This document shows positions 12,094 to 24,690 of a DNA stretch of 64,000 bases, piece by piece. The DNA lies in NCBI GenBank assembly GCA_030144725.1, contig JASKMD010000012.1:6248498-6312497 (forward strand). Direction: 5' to 3'. The DNA is from Haematococcus lacustris (Eukaryota; Chlorophyta; Chlorophyceae; Chlamydomonadales; Haematococcaceae). The translations under genes were made by a program, and so were the position numbers. The notes below the pieces were generated by a model. That model was not told the origin of the DNA, ran no database searches, and was given only the letters and a program-made list of their open reading frames with translations. The first letter of the stretch is position 1. Each line of letters starts with the position of its first letter.

Positions 12094-12430
12094 CTAGGGG
12101 AAGGGCAAGCAAGGGAGGGCGGGGTGAGGCTCACGCAGGCTCATGGGAGAGCAGGGCTGGGCAGGGCAGCAGGGCTAGCAGCTCCCATCACCAGGGCAGG
12201 TGGGGTTGGCACGACAGCGAGCAGTGGGGAAGGAGAGGAGGAGTAGCTGAGCTGGGTAGTGTCAGAAGCATGCAGCGCAATGTCACGTGGAGACAAGGAG
12301 TGAGGGAGGAGGTGGAAGAGGAGGTGGAGAAGCAGGTGTCAGCCAGGTCACAGCCACCTAGGCTCCTTATCTTGCACTGCCAGCCGCTTGCACTGTGCCG
12401 CTGCGTGTTTGGATGGTGCAGGGAGGCATG

Positions 12431-13755
12431 CTACAGGTGAGGGGGCTGGGCGTGTTGTTGCTAGTTGCTGCAACAGATGCTGCTGCTTGCCCTGATCCCC
12501 ACATACCATCGGCGTGTGCAGTGCCATGGCAGGGTGGCCGCCCACCACACTGACTGCAGCTGCCTTAGTGCTGAGCGCATGGCAGGAGGCAGGGAGGCCC
12601 AGCACCTGGGGCCAGGGTCAGGGTCAGGGTCAAGGACTTAAGGTGAGTTGGGAACTGGTGCATTTGAGGGAGGGGGTGGGAGGGAAGGGCTAGGGTGGTT
12701 GCTTGGTAGAAGGTTGAGATTGTGAAGCATGGGGGTGCCAGTGTGGGTGTGTTGGTCCTGCTAGGACCCAGGCCAGCCCACCGAGTGCTCAGGGCCGCTG
12801 CTGCTGTCTGCAACGCCTCTTGCGGTGTCTCCTGGCCTGTAGGCAGGGTGAAGAGGCAGGGCATAAACAGTGCCAGCGCTCCTCTAAAATGTAGACTTTA
12901 ATTCAGGGCGGTGCTAGCGAAGCCTCCTTGGAACTGTCTGACGCCAAACACCGTGCTGCCATCCTGCCGTCATGGTCATAATGGTGCTAGTCTGGTGGTT
13001 GGTGGAACTAGCTGCAGCTCCAGTTCGTTTGGCTGAGCAGCTGGCACGTTACATGTCGCTAGGCTTCCTGCTGAGGGACCAGTGCGTATTGGTCGCACCA
13101 GGAGAGTACACAGGGATCTCAGCAACATCAACTCCTGTGTCCTCCCCGTCCTCGCTGGCTGGGCTAACTCGGATCAATGGATATGATAGACCCTGCAAGG
13201 CAGCCACCATGCCAGGGATGTCAATTTGATGTTGACTGCATCTCAAATCTCAAAATGCCACGCACTGGCGAATCCGCGGCCGAGGCGGCGTCTACGTGTA
13301 CCACTGCAAGAGCGCGCAAGCGAGTCAGCACAGATCAAAAACACGGAACAGCGACGGCTTTTAACAAGTACACGCACATCCTTACATCTACAGTTCAGCT
13401 CGCAGACTGTGCGCTGCGTCTCATCGCAATACTGCATCATCTGCTGAGTGGCGTTATTGAGGTGCTAAGGGTTGGCATATCTGTATCATTAAAAAAGGGT
13501 TGCCGGTAGGATTGTAGTGGCAAAAGTACCAATTGTAACAAAAATCCCAAACATTCCCAACATGCATGCAAGACAACATGCACGGCAGCTCCACTCTCCC
13601 CTTTTCGCAAGCGAGAGCTTGCCCTTTGGCACCTCAGGGCCAAGAGTATGGACGGGTTAGGCAAGGGCAAGAGCGGACCGTACCATGGAGCGAAACACTG
13701 TGTGCATGGATTGTGAAAAGCCCCGTATGAGACTACACAGCTGGGCTGCGTCGCT
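12431..13755. other. Divergent interval between ALADIN and NDUFAF5; one possible minus exon
   Basis: Contains the unresolved 5' end of ALADIN and the promoter side of NDUFAF5. On the minus strand, 13196-13052 reads as a possible exon (acceptor CTTGCAG, acidic stretch ASEDGEDTGVDVAEIPVYSP, donor GTAACG). It might be the ALADIN start or an unrelated fragment. The plus-strand ORF over the same bases starts in a hydrophobic stretch but shows no splice logic. No other gene was recognised. Confidence 0.35.
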
Positions 13756-16700
13756 ATGCGGACGAGTCCGTTCCAGCAACTGTGGGGATTGGGGCTCCAG
13801 CGACCTCTACATGACGCGCTGAGGGCAGCATGGCCAGCGTCGTTCAGCTGCGGAGGCCTCACGGCATCTCTGCATACCATTGCTGACCCCACAGCAAGCC
13901 GCGAGCAGTCGCGAGTCGCTGTCTTCGACGGGTGAGCCAGACTCGTCAGATGGTTATTGGGCTTAGTCTCAGGCATCAACGCCCAGCTCGGCTTCCTCAC
14001 GCTCTGCAGCGTAGTCAAAGCCCGGCATCGAGACAGAGCAGCTTACTTGGCACGCTTGCACGAGGCACAAGCAGGAACATTGCCTCTAGGCTTAGCGCCT
14101 AGCTCTTCCAATGTAGCAGTCCCAGCCAGCGGAGGCCAGCAAACAGGACAGGGCCCCAAATCCAGCTACCGACACGACCCTCTGCTGGGCACGGTGGCAG
14201 ACAGGCTCTTGGATCGCTTGGAGGACTGCGTGAAGACGTTTCCAAAGGCAGCTATCATCGGGGGAGCAGGTGGGCCCAGATACCTGCCAGCAGCAACCGC
14301 ACTAGTACCAGCAGTAGGTTCAGCGCATATCTCCCCTACAACCCGGGGCTACGTTATCTGTAATCCGGATATTTAGTCCGCACTGATACCTAATGTCCTA
14401 CCCCCCACCCCTTTTGAAGGTGGGACGATAGACGTCGGGCATAAAGCACATGATCTGATGTAAATAATAGCTTGGACATGGCCTAGTGCACACATTCCTG
14501 AGCTAGAGGCTGCTGGGCTTGGGCCTTGGGTGCTTGGTCTTGCAGCTTCTTGGAGCCCAGGCCAGGGTACTCCTTGCTTGGGCAAGAGCCCTTGCTCGAT
14601 GTGGCCACCAGTGCAGCTCCAGTTAGCGCCATGGGGCCTCCCCTGCTCGCTGAAGGTCGAGGGCTGCGTTGCAGTCACTGTCCACCCATTTGCCTATGTC
14701 CCCAGCTGAAGAGAGCTGGAGAACGCAGCGCGGTGGTCTGGTGCAGCCAAGGGCACCACTTGAGGCCCCGCACTGGCATCCCAAACCGCTGGCTCCAGGC
14801 TGACCACAACAAGCGGTCCTGCACCTGACCTGGCTGGGGCTTCCAGCCCTCAGGCCTGGTGGGCTTGCTGCGGTCCAGCTCCTCCTCACAGGGCTGGGGG
14901 CTGTTCATAATTGCGCTGACCCAGCTGGTGCGGAATTCATCCACCGTCACCACCTTGCCTTTCACCCTGTCTGTTGGCTTGCCGCTGTTGGGCCTCTCCA
15001 CCACCTTACGGCAGGCCTGCAGCACGGCCTTGGCCCCCCACCCACCCTGCGTGCCAATGCTAGCGTTGCAAAAGAACACCACCTGCTGCTTGCGGGTCTC
15101 CCACTGCTTCTGGGACTCAATGGCTACCTACTGCTCCAGCTGCATGGTTCACAGCATTAGCAGGTCACATGGGGGGCAGTCATCAGCCTCTGGCCCTGCC
15201 CCTCCCCCCTTACCATTGGCACTCTCGCATTCTTGAAGTAGTGCTCCAGGACCCCTTCTGCGCGCCGTGCAGCCTCAGCTTCTGCTCTGCCCACTTGGGA
15301 TGCAGGTACTTCCCCCACACTGCATCCTCAAGTGGCCAGGGTGACGTCCACATGCTGCTGGATGGCCACCAGGGAGGTGCATGCTAGGGTGGCTGCTGCC
15401 AGGTGCTGCAGCTGAAGCTTGATCTAGTTATTCGACCGCTGAGAGTTGCGGCGAGCCTGGACCAAGCCACTGTCATGCTGCACCTGGCTCGTGGTCAGCT
15501 TCCTCATGTAGACATGTGTCAGTCTGCCATCTTCATCCCCGAGGCGGCGCTGACTGCCTGGATGGCGCCAGGGTCCGACCCCATGCCCATCTGGGTGGCT
15601 GGGTCAAACTGGAACGCCCGCTCATCAGCTAGGCCCTTTTGCCTGTATCAGCTGGTGGGCGCTTGTTGCTGATGCTGCTGTCGGAGGGGTCTGCTGCTGG
15701 GCTGCTGCCAGAAGAAACTGCTGCTGGGCTGCTGCCGCTGCCAGAGAGGCCTGCTGTTGGGCTGCTGTCAGAGGGGCCAGAGGCGTAAGAAGGGGTGGTA
15801 CACACACACACCGACCCCACCAATGAGGATTTGCCCAGTAAACACAAACTCTGGTTAGCCAGCTTACTTGTCTTAAAGATCCTGTTCCGATGCATGTGGA
15901 TGGCATGCTGGGCCTTAAAAGTTGGCTCAGTGGCCGTGGTCAGACCTAGCTGACTGCACACCCCATGCAAGGCCCGGCTATCTATCTTGATGGAGTGTGC
16001 ACCTGACCTAGCAATGGGGGTGAGGATGAAGGGTGGGGGGCAGGCTAGCACCTGGCAACGGCTTTTCCTCACGGCGACGGCTTCTTCATGGATACGGACT
16101 TTTCACGGCAATGTAGTGAAGGCCTTATGGGGTTGGCTCAATGGCCGTGGTCAGACCTAGCTGACTGCACACCCGATGCAAGGCCCGGCTATCTATCTTG
16201 ATGAAGTGTGGACCTGACCTAGCAATGGGGTGGAGTGAAGGCACCCCAGCCAAGTGTCTCTGAGCACCATGGCACGCTTCCTGCACTGCAACCACCCCGC
16301 CATTTCATTAACAGTCATGGTGGCCAAATCTCACATACAGTTTTTGCCAACCAGCAGTAGGTTCAGCAAAGGTGTCAGCAGGTGAAGCAGCAGCTACAGC
16401 ATGCGCGCTGGTCTGCACCATGTGCTGTTGTGTACAGCAGCACCATCAGACGCAGCAGCAAAAGCAGCATGAAAAGATGATGAAGCTGTTCTGCACAGAA
16501 GTGCACCAGCTGCTTCCCCAATGTCAGCATCGCCTGATGAGTGTGCAAGTGCTGTTGCCGCCCCTTTTGCAATCTGAGCTCTCTAGCCTAACAGCCCACT
16601 CCCTAAGCTCTGACATTACCGCACAGGAGGTGCGCTGTCCTGCACTAGCCCTTCGTTCATGCGCTGTCATATCATCCATTGCTGCACCAATGAAGTCCTG

Positions 16701-19700
16701 TGATCCCCGCCTGGTGCCCAGCCCAGCTTCAGCTGGACTCTGGCTCCAGCTGTGTCTCCGTGCCTGCCTGTCTTCCAGTCAACTCTGCCCCTGGAGCTGC
16801 GCTGTCAGCCCTGCAGGTGCTGGACCGGCTGGCTGGGGGGCGTGCAGGCATCCAGTCCGCCACTGTGCTAGACACCTCTCCTGACATGCTGCAGCTGGTG
16901 CAGGTACTGCACATCTTCCCTGATCTCACTCCCTCCACTCACAGCAGCACCGGCTTAACCTCTCGCAGCCACAGTGCCCGCTCCTTCCCATATTCGGTGG
17001 ATCTTGGCCACACTGCACTGCCCCATCCCTGTCCCTGTCTAGGTTCCAAAGCCATGACATTCAACACCATGCAGCTTTCATCCTATGCAGTGCCCTGGCT
17101 CATACGGACATACAGAGACATACAGCCTATACAGCTCTTACAGACAGAGCTTGGGGGGTAGGGTGCCCCTCCATGCAGTCATGCCGTTACATGCTCGCGT
17201 GCATGGCATGCAGGACTTGGCGACAGCCCAAAGACAGCAAGTTAGAAGCGGAGCCAAGGCCTGGCCGGCTGTGTCTACTCAGTTGATGGACCCTTCACTA
17301 GAGGTGTTGCCTGTGGAACCTCACTCTTTTGATGGTCAGTCCCACTCGTATCTCCAGCCCAAGATGCCTGCAGGGGCCACAGCAATAGCAGGAGCAGCAG
17401 CAGAGGTAGTAGGCAGCAACAACAACAGGGAAAAAGCAGGAGCAGCAACACCACCACCAGGAAGACAGAAGTGTAGTTGGGAGACCAGGGTAGGGGCCGG
17501 GGTTGCACAGAGTCTGTTGGTGAGAAGAATGAGGTCAACATAGCACAGGGTTCCGCCACATTGCTGACCCAAGCTTCCTCCAGGAAACCTGCTTGCGCTT
17601 GCCTGTTCATCTGCCCTGCTGCCTGTCCTGTGGCCCTGCTCTTGCAGTTGTCATCAGCTGCCTGGGCCTCCACTGGATCAATGACCTGCCAGTGAGTTTT
17701 GCCATTTCTTGATTTAATTTGCTGATGTTGCCTCGATCCAGCACCTAGCCTGAGGCTGAGCACCAACATGTACATATGTTGGTTACAGTTGCCCCTGACT
17801 CTGCCCTCTACCCTGGGCCCCCTCCTCCCCTCTCCATGCCACTGCCCCTCCCCATGGCCCGGACCCTGCCCTGACACCGCCCCGCCATACAGCCTGCCTC
17901 TAGTGCTGCAGCCTGAGTGGTGGCTCAGTGCCGGCAGGAACGGGGTACAGCACTCCCTGACTGCAGCAGCAGCAGCAGGAGGCGGGGGAGAACAGTTGCG
18001 CACCGGCGAGGGCACGGGGCTGCCGCTACATCCACCGCCACAGCCTCTAATGTCAGCCACCACTGCCACAGCCTCTTCTGTCCGCCACCACTGTGACCAC
18101 CACCATTACCACAACCAATGATACCCTTTCTTTTGAGATGCTTTGCCCACTGGGTGTGCTTGGTCTCTTTCACCCTGTCTAGCACTGTGCCAGGCCTATC
18201 TGTGCTTGCTTGACAGGCTTCTGACCTGTGCACAATCTAGCCGCCAGACCTGCCTGCCTGTCTGCCTGACTTGTATCACAGCCTGCGAGGGTGCTGCATC
18301 TTCTGCTGTTGCCGCTGCCATTGTCACCACATCAAATGCCTGGTCCAGCACTGCCTGCCCCGTCAATGTGACCAGCACTTTGCCATGTTGCTGCTGCCCT
18401 CTACTGCTACTGCAGCTGAGGGTAACCTGCTGCTGCGCCAAACACCTGAGCTGCTGCTACCGTTGCGTCTGCAGCTGGTCATGGCCCAGTGTCGCTTTGC
18501 CTTGGTACCAGACGGCCTTTTCCTATCGGCCATGTTCGGTGGTGACACTCTACAGGTACAAGGCCACATGCTGCATGCTTGCAAGGGCGGAGGTAGCCAG
18601 CGGCTGCTAGTGGCTATCAGCCACGCCTATGCAGAGCCTACAATATGCCAGGGGCCAGAGGGGCAGTTTGGCAACATTGCCTTATGTGTGAAGTGCCAGT
18701 GTGTCCTGCCTTGTGAAGCACTCTAATGTCTTGGTTCAAGTAAACCATGTCAGGCAGGATGGTTGTGGCGTTCAGTTCTGACCTGGGCAGGCGTCGAGGC
18801 AGAGTGGTGTCCAAGCACCTTGCCTTGCCCGATTCATGTCAAATGTATGTCCAAGCAAAGGGGCAATGTTTCCACCTCCGCCAGCGCTTTTCCCATGCTC
18901 TGCTCGCTCAACCAGCTCCTGCCTCAACTCAGCTGTTGTGCCCTTGCTGCTGCGCTTGAGCAGGAGCTGCGCATTGCATGCAGCGTGGCGCACATGGAGC
19001 GCGCAGGAGGTGTGACCCCTGTGGTGTCGCCCTTTGCCCAGGTGTGACACCAGTGTAACACGCTAGCAGTTCTTGGGCTTCATTCTCAGTGGGGCCATTG
19101 TACAAGTACCCTGCCGCCACTGGTTCACATGGCCAATGCCACAATGACTGGCGTTTTAGGACGAGGGGTCCTAAGGCAGCAGACACGATAGCATGGTGGC
19201 TTGAGTGATTGGTGAGGTGTGGGTTTCTCAATGCCAAGCCAGTTTGAGTTGAAGTGTCTGTGTATTGTCTGCGTGGCCTGCCAGATGCGTTGATTGACGT
19301 TGATTGCCATGGTAGGCAAAGAGGCCCTTGCCCTGCTTGTGGGGTTGTTCCTTCAGCCAGCGTCTCACCCCACTAGGTGTGGCCATGACCTGGCACCCCA
19401 CCTCAGGCAGTGCTGTGAGCACCAGGCTGGGGCACTGCCCATGGCACCACCACCAGGTGCGTGATGGAGGCAACCTGCTGACCCGGGCGGGCCTGGCACT
19501 GCCAGCAGTGGACCAGGACGACTTTGTGGTGCGCTATGCAGCTGGGCCAGCTGAGGTGGTCGACCACTTGCGGGTGAGTGCTGGCACGCTCACTTGCTGA
19601 AGGACTTGCTGAGATTGTCATGCTATGTTGCTGGTCGCACCCTACGGCCTCCTGTCCCTCAAAGAAAAAGAAGGAGAAGAAAGTACTCCTCAGGCTGTCA

Positions 19701-20964
19701 GGGTCATCAAGGGTGGATCTTCCGCCTGGGGCGTGGCCCGCTCCCACCACCATCCTTACCACCATCCCTATCATGGCCCCCTACCCAGCATGCCTTGCAT
19801 GCCTGAGCATTGTCAGCTCAGGACCTTTCCGCCTTGCGATGCATGGTGCCATTCCCTGTTAGTGCTTGTGGTTGATGGCATTGTGCGCTATGGAAGGGTT
19901 GCGGATGCAATGGTCAGGAGGTGTTGTTGCTATGCCAAAGCAGCATTGAGGCTGACCGCCAAGCGTCATTGCATGCTGTCATAGCTGAGCTTTGCCGTGC
20001 TGTGCTGCGCTGACTAGGCCATGGGCGAGAGCAACGCGGTGCAGCAGCGGCAGCGTTACCTGGGCAAGGATGTGCCATTGGCTGTGAGTGGCACGACAAG
20101 CTTGCCATAAACTGGCAGAAGGTACATTGGTAGAAAAGGAGGGGCTGCAAAGCACCACAGCAAACCAGTGTGTGGTTCCTAGCGCTGGACAGCTGTCCTG
20201 TGTGTGTGGTGCTTAGAGCTTGCCTGCTGTGCTGTGTGGGTGCTGCTTGGAGCTGGCCAGCTGTCCTGTGTGGATGGTGCTTAAAGCTGGCCTGCTGTGC
20301 TGTGTCTGCAGGCCGCTGCAGCATATAGCAACATGTTTGGTAGTGAGGTGGACGGCAGTGTGCAGGCTACATATCAGGTGAGGTGTCAGTATCAACCCTG
20401 GCACAGGGCTGAGAACAGCTGACGGCGCTGATGATGCAGTTGTGGTGATGTGGTGGTGGCAACGCAGGCAATGATGCAGTTGTGCCTGTGTTGATGCTGT
20501 GTGTGCTGCTGATCAGGATGTAGCTGGTGAGGGGCTGGGGGATGGTCATGAAGCAGCCAGGCAAGTGCTCCAAATGGCTGTCCACCTCATGCTGCAAGCG
20601 TCACTGGCCTGGCTTGCACAGGTCATGTACCTTGCTGGCTGGTCTCCACATGAGGCGCAGCAGCGGCCAGCCAAAAGAGGCTCCGCCACTGTTTCCTTCC
20701 AGGTCAGTTCTCACTCCACAGGCCTCTGCACTGAAGTTTCCTGGGGCCAGGGGTCCTGCCTTGCGGGTGAGAGGGTAAGCCTGACCCGACCCGACCTGAC
20801 CTGACCTGACCTGACCTGACCTGACCCGACCTGACTTCACTTGGCTCCTCACCCTTCAGGAGTTGGCCACAGGCCTGGTGGACAGCGGCAAGGCCACAGG
20901 CGGGTCGACTGGGGAGGCAGAGGACAGTGGCAGAGGGGAAGGGTCAGGGGCAGCGCCACGCTAG
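13756..20964 (+). CDS. NDUFAF5: NDUFAF5-type mitochondrial complex I assembly factor
   Basis: The family has a methyltransferase fold; the human protein hydroxylates an arginine of complex I subunit NDUFS7 in the mitochondrial matrix. Twelve exons: 13756-13931, 14010-14269, 16779-16903, 17214-17334, 17648-17691, 18475-18555, 18964-19041, 19457-19573, 20018-20083, 20312-20377, 20622-20702, 20860-20964. Every phase closes, giving 439 aa. An Arg-rich, acid-free start (MRTSPFQQLWGLGLQRP) looks like a transit peptide. Then VVKARHRDRAAYLARL; DPLLGTVADRLLDRL; VLDTSPDML; VVISCLGLHWINDLP; LVPDGLFLSAMFGGDTLQ; GGNLLTRAGLALPAVD; MGESNAV; YLAGWSPHEAQQRPAKRGSA. The human glycine-rich motif I (LGCGRG) is replaced by IIGGAVNSAPG. 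The 2.5-kb second intron holds a transposon relic. Confidence 0.93.
14373..15420 (-). pseudogene. Fanzor/TnpB-like transposon relic inside NDUFAF5 intron 2
   Basis: On the minus strand from about 15420: PKWAEQKLRLHGAQKG, a degraded stretch with a stop, ESQKQWETRKQQVVFF, SIGTQGGWGAKAVLQACRK, GKVVTVDEFRTSW, then a frameshift to WVDSDCNAALDLQRAGEAPWR and a C-terminal tail. VDEFRTS and D.DCNAALN resemble the TS-C-C and third RuvC motifs of TnpB/Fanzor RNA-guided nucleases; the catalytic DRD reads DSD here. The flank at 14373-14460 (gcactgatacctaatgtcc) is the shared terminal sequence also seen at 3.5 and 37.2 kb. Inactive: stop, frameshift and missing 5' half. The family call is inference. Confidence 0.6.
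15924..16231. repeat. Direct duplication inside NDUFAF5 intron 2
   Basis: About 96 bp starting ggctcagtggccgtggtcag at 15924 recurs at 16135 with about 6 differences (offset 211 bp). No coding content. The rest of the intron from 15.4 to 16.78 kb shows nothing recognisable. Confidence 0.8.
20771..20836. repeat. CTGAC/CCGAC pentanucleotide array
   Basis: About 12 tandem 5-bp units lie in the last intron of the NDUFAF5 gene. Confidence 0.85.
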
Positions 20965-21616
20965 CCCCAACATGAGTAGGGCAACCATCGACTGACTCAT
21001 GGCTGCTGCATAGCCCCACCCCGCTCGCCCGCATGCACACAATGGGTTGACAGTGATCTTGGCTCTCTAATGGCATGGTCATACTCACCACCTGCGCACT
21101 GCATGATTCCTGAAGGACAGAGCGCGTGGTGATGATGTTGTTGAGGGTGACCATGTTGGTCGGTGGCATGGTAGTGATGATGATAGGATGAGGCCGTATG
21201 GGCTGTCAACAGTTAGGCTGCTAGGACGTATTCAGTTGAGGAACCTGTATGATGATGGCGTCTGTGTGTGAAGGGTGTGGCAAGGTACACAGAGTGTCCA
21301 GCAGGTCACCAACATGACGACCCCACAGGTGCTATCGTTGATTTGGTGCCACGTGCACCCAGTCCTAACCTGGTGTGCCCTGCTTGGGCATGGCGCGGTT
21401 ACTTGCCCATGTGCACAATGCAATGGGTCTGCACAGCGACTGATGTTTAGCGCAATTGATGTAGGATCCTCCTGTGAGGTCAGAGGTTGTAGATGCATGA
21501 GTCATCTAATGGCGAGGCTTTGAGGAAGGACGAAAACATAATCAGTGAGGAGAAGAATAGTGAGTATTGAATGAAAGAGGACTTATGTACCCTTTTCCCA
21601 TTGGCGAGGCTACCAG
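20965..21616. repeat. Spacer and segment C, copy 1 (duplicated at 27048)
   Basis: 20965-21213 shows no gene. 21214-21616 (starting taggctgctaggacgtatt) is duplicated at 27048-27450 with about one difference and no indels, and in both places leads directly into a TIR element. Small ORFs within it on both strands are identical in the two copies but match nothing recognised. Confidence 0.8.
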
Positions 21617-22999
21617 TCAGGTGTTCCCAACTAACAGAAAATGACAGGAAACCGACCCTTGGCAGTAGGACGGCTGTAACTCCGAACTCACTGCGCCGAA
21701 TATTATGCTAGATGATTCACAATGTAGCCCAACCCGGCCAGCTACCTTTCACTCATCCAAAATGGTTTTACACTCAGTAGGCCGTGCGCAACAAAGCCTC
21801 AAAGTTAGTGATTCAAATTTGAGCCGTAGCAGAGCATGCAGTCATCGCTGCGACCGCCCGCGTCGCTTAGGCTGCTCTACATGAGCATGGGCGTCGGCGG
21901 CAGCAGTCGGATCGGAAAGCGGTTGCGGGAATGTGGCACTGAGCCCACCTCCTCCCCATACCTTGAGGGCAATGCCACAACTCAACCATCTCGACTTACA
22001 GCATGCTACTTACTAGGTTAAGCTCCTCTCAGACAGTGTTACAAGCAGTCATACTCAGATAAGCCACAAGCTCACTTTGGTCTGTGACCCCCAACTCCCT
22101 TAGCCGATCTCAGGACCAGGGCCATGCAGTCAGTCATGCAACTCCACACCATGACCGAATTTGGACTCGGCTCCTCTGAGAGTTATACTCCCCTACATGC
22201 CACCCACCTGCTTGCAAAGTTTCATAGCTCAACTGCCACCCCACAATGGTCCTCTGGGAGGTGTGGGCTGGGAGGTGTGGGCTAGAAGGGGGTGGGCTTG
22301 GGGAGGGGACGAGGGGAAGGGCTGGGAGGGGGTGGGCAGGCTCAACGAGGTGGGCTCCTGCAATGATGGGTTGAGGGGTGGCGGGCATGGTGGGTCGATG
22401 CATACCATGGCCTTGGATGTGCCTGGTGAACATGATGTAACTTTGAAAGTGTCAAACTGATTGAGGCCTGAGCTGTTTAATGTGCAATCTGTTTTAAGAG
22501 ATGCACCAATGAGTCAGGAACAAACATTACGTATCGCTTTTTCTATGGGTGCAGCGGGTGCAACACAGTCGAGGACACAATGGAGGAGGGGGGGGGTGTA
22601 ACCCGGTGATACCTTGGTGTGCGCCGACCCAAATGGTGTATCCGGCGAAAGCGAATACGCCCAGATGTTTCAATCACCCCGTCAAGGTGGCCTGCACGCC
22701 CGGCAAGCATCGCGTTGGGTGTTGGTCGGACATTCCATTTGTGCACATTCGACTCACTACGCTAGGTAGATGTGGTCTCAGCGATGTGGCTCACCGTGCC
22801 AAGGAGCCTCGTCTCGCCGATGAAATTTGTTCGCGGGCACATGTGGCAGTACGCGAGCAAAGACTCCAATGGCTAGTGCTGATGGTCAGATTACGCGGAC
22901 TAAATCGCCAATGCCAATGTGATAGACGCTATCGAAAACGGTGCTGTATTGAGAGAGTAATCGCATGCATATTACCAACCCCATGTTGGGAACACCTGA
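21617..22999. mobile_element. TIR element, copy 1 (about 1.38 kb, non-autonomous)
   Basis: Starts GTCAGGTGTTCCCAAC at 21616 and ends GTTGGGAACACCTGA at 22999, a perfect terminal inverted repeat of about 15 bp. Inside are landmarks shared with the copies at 25.7-28.7 kb: aggacggctgtaactc near the left end, a gcgggtgcaacac block, and ttaccaaccccatgttggg at the right end. CTACC on both sides may be a target-site duplication, offset by one or two bases. No intact transposase frame; mobilised in trans if active. Confidence 0.75.
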
Positions 23000-23445
23000 A
23001 CTACCGGTCATCGGAATTTATGGCGCAATGAAGAGGGCTGGGATGGAGGCTCAACACCCAGGTGTGGAGGCTGCTCAAATCACCAAGCTATTGGCATCAG
23101 CATGGGCATGTGGGGGGGGGGGCTATCCAGGGTGTGTACAACATGTATGATGCCATTGCCAACAAGCTGGAGGGCAGGAAGTGAGCGACATGCCATCAGT
23201 ATGTGGATCAGCTGTTGATTGTGACTGGGTTGTTTGCATGGTTTACATGGATTGGTTGACAACGATACGTGGAAGGAGCTATATGGAAGGGGACAAGTCT
23301 AGTTTAACTGCAGGAACGCGTTGGAGAAGACGCTTGTTCCTGTTGCTTACATATGTTAGAAGAGGAAACACATGTAAGGGGCTGTCTATGCATTGCATCC
23401 ACTGTGCATACTGCTGCCACTCCCTAGCCCCTAGCACCACAGCTG
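23000..23445. other. No gene recognised
   Basis: Flank of the TIR element and a stretch with no splice-supported coding sequence on either strand. Confidence 0.5.
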
Positions 23446-23790
23446 CTCCTGCCCAGCACCACAGCTGCTCCTGCCCAACACTACAGCTGCTCCTGCCTGG
23501 CACCACAGCTGCTCCTGCCTGGCACCACAGCTGCTCCTACCCAGCCCCACAGCTGCTCCTGCCTGGCACCACAGCTGCTCCTACCCAGCCCCACAGCTGC
23601 TCCTGCCTGGCACCACAGCTGCTCCTGCCTGGCACCACAGCTGCTCCTGCCTGGCACCACAGCGGCTCCTCTCTGTAGCACAGCTGCTCCTGCCTAGCAT
23701 CACAGCTGCTCCTCTCTTTCGCACAGCTGCTCTGTAGCACAGCTGCTCTGTAGCACAGCTGCTCTTCTCTATAGCACAGCTGCTCCTTTT
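23446..23790. repeat. 22-bp minisatellite (caccacagctgctcctgcctgg)
   Basis: About 15 units of a 22-bp repeat with variants (acccagccc in place of gcctggcac), degenerating at the right end into gctctgtagcacagct units. Both-strand ORFs here are repeat artefacts. Confidence 0.9.
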
Positions 23791-23799
23791 TGTAGCTCC

Positions 23800-24690
23800 G
23801 TGCCAAGTAGTCAGTCAGCGCTTCTGCACCTCAGCTTTTCGTCGACCTCACCAGCCGCTTGGCCCACGCCTCTAGCCCGCAGCGTGCGGTTCCCGTGGCT
23901 TTCTGCTTTCACCGCACTTTCACTTTGGTTACGGCTGGGGCACAAATCGCGCGATTTGTCGTTAATCGCACGATTTTGGACCAACTTACCGATTCACTAA
24001 CCGCCTGCTCAGGGTGGGCTGCAGCGGCAGGGGATGCTACCGTTAGAATCAGCGTTTCGCGCTCGTTGCAGCCATACCCTCGCAAGCAGCAGCGATGTCT
24101 GGCCATCCGCTTGCATGGCTGCATGGCTGGCTATAAAACGGGAGCGGAGCGGACCAGAGCCTAGCAGGAGCCTTTACAACGTCATGCTTCATTCATTCGA
24201 ACAAGCACTTCACCAGCACATCAATGCAAGCACGATGCCAGTTTCCCTAGTCACCCAACACTCGGCATGTCTAGCCTGTCACTCGGCATTCTTATCATGC
24301 ATGTTGTCTACTATGGAAGCCTACCCAAGCTGGCCCAAGTAATCCTCGACCACAATGGTTGCCTGGCATCATTGTGAGCTTGGATCCATGTGGAGGGGTC
24401 CAATGGCAAGGACCCTCGTTTGATGAAGACCAAGGAGCGTCTCCATGTGTTGCTGACTGATGTAAAAGGGGCTACAACACAAGCAGCATGTGCCAGTGCT
24501 ATTTTGTGCAATGTGCAATGAGTCTAGACATTGTGCAATGAGTCTAGACATAAGACAAGCTGGCTGGTCTGTAGCAACAGAGTTGTGGAACAACACCAAC
24601 CTCAAACTGCAAGACCTCCATCAAATCCACAACAGTGTGGCGACGCTTCGCCCCAGCCTCCAACCATTGTACCACATGGTCCATTATACG
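23800..24690. other. No gene recognised
   Basis: Moderate-complexity sequence with short ORFs only. An 18-bp direct repeat (gtgcaatgagtctagaca) occurs at about 24514 and 24532. Confidence 0.5.

Noticed and set aside
13437..14018. 193-aa minus-strand ORF
   Set aside because: Overlaps NDUFAF5 exons 1-2 on the other strand, which have family and phase support.
23446..23790. Possible CRISPR-like array
   Set aside because: Units are contiguous 22-bp repeats without spacers; eukaryotic minisatellite.
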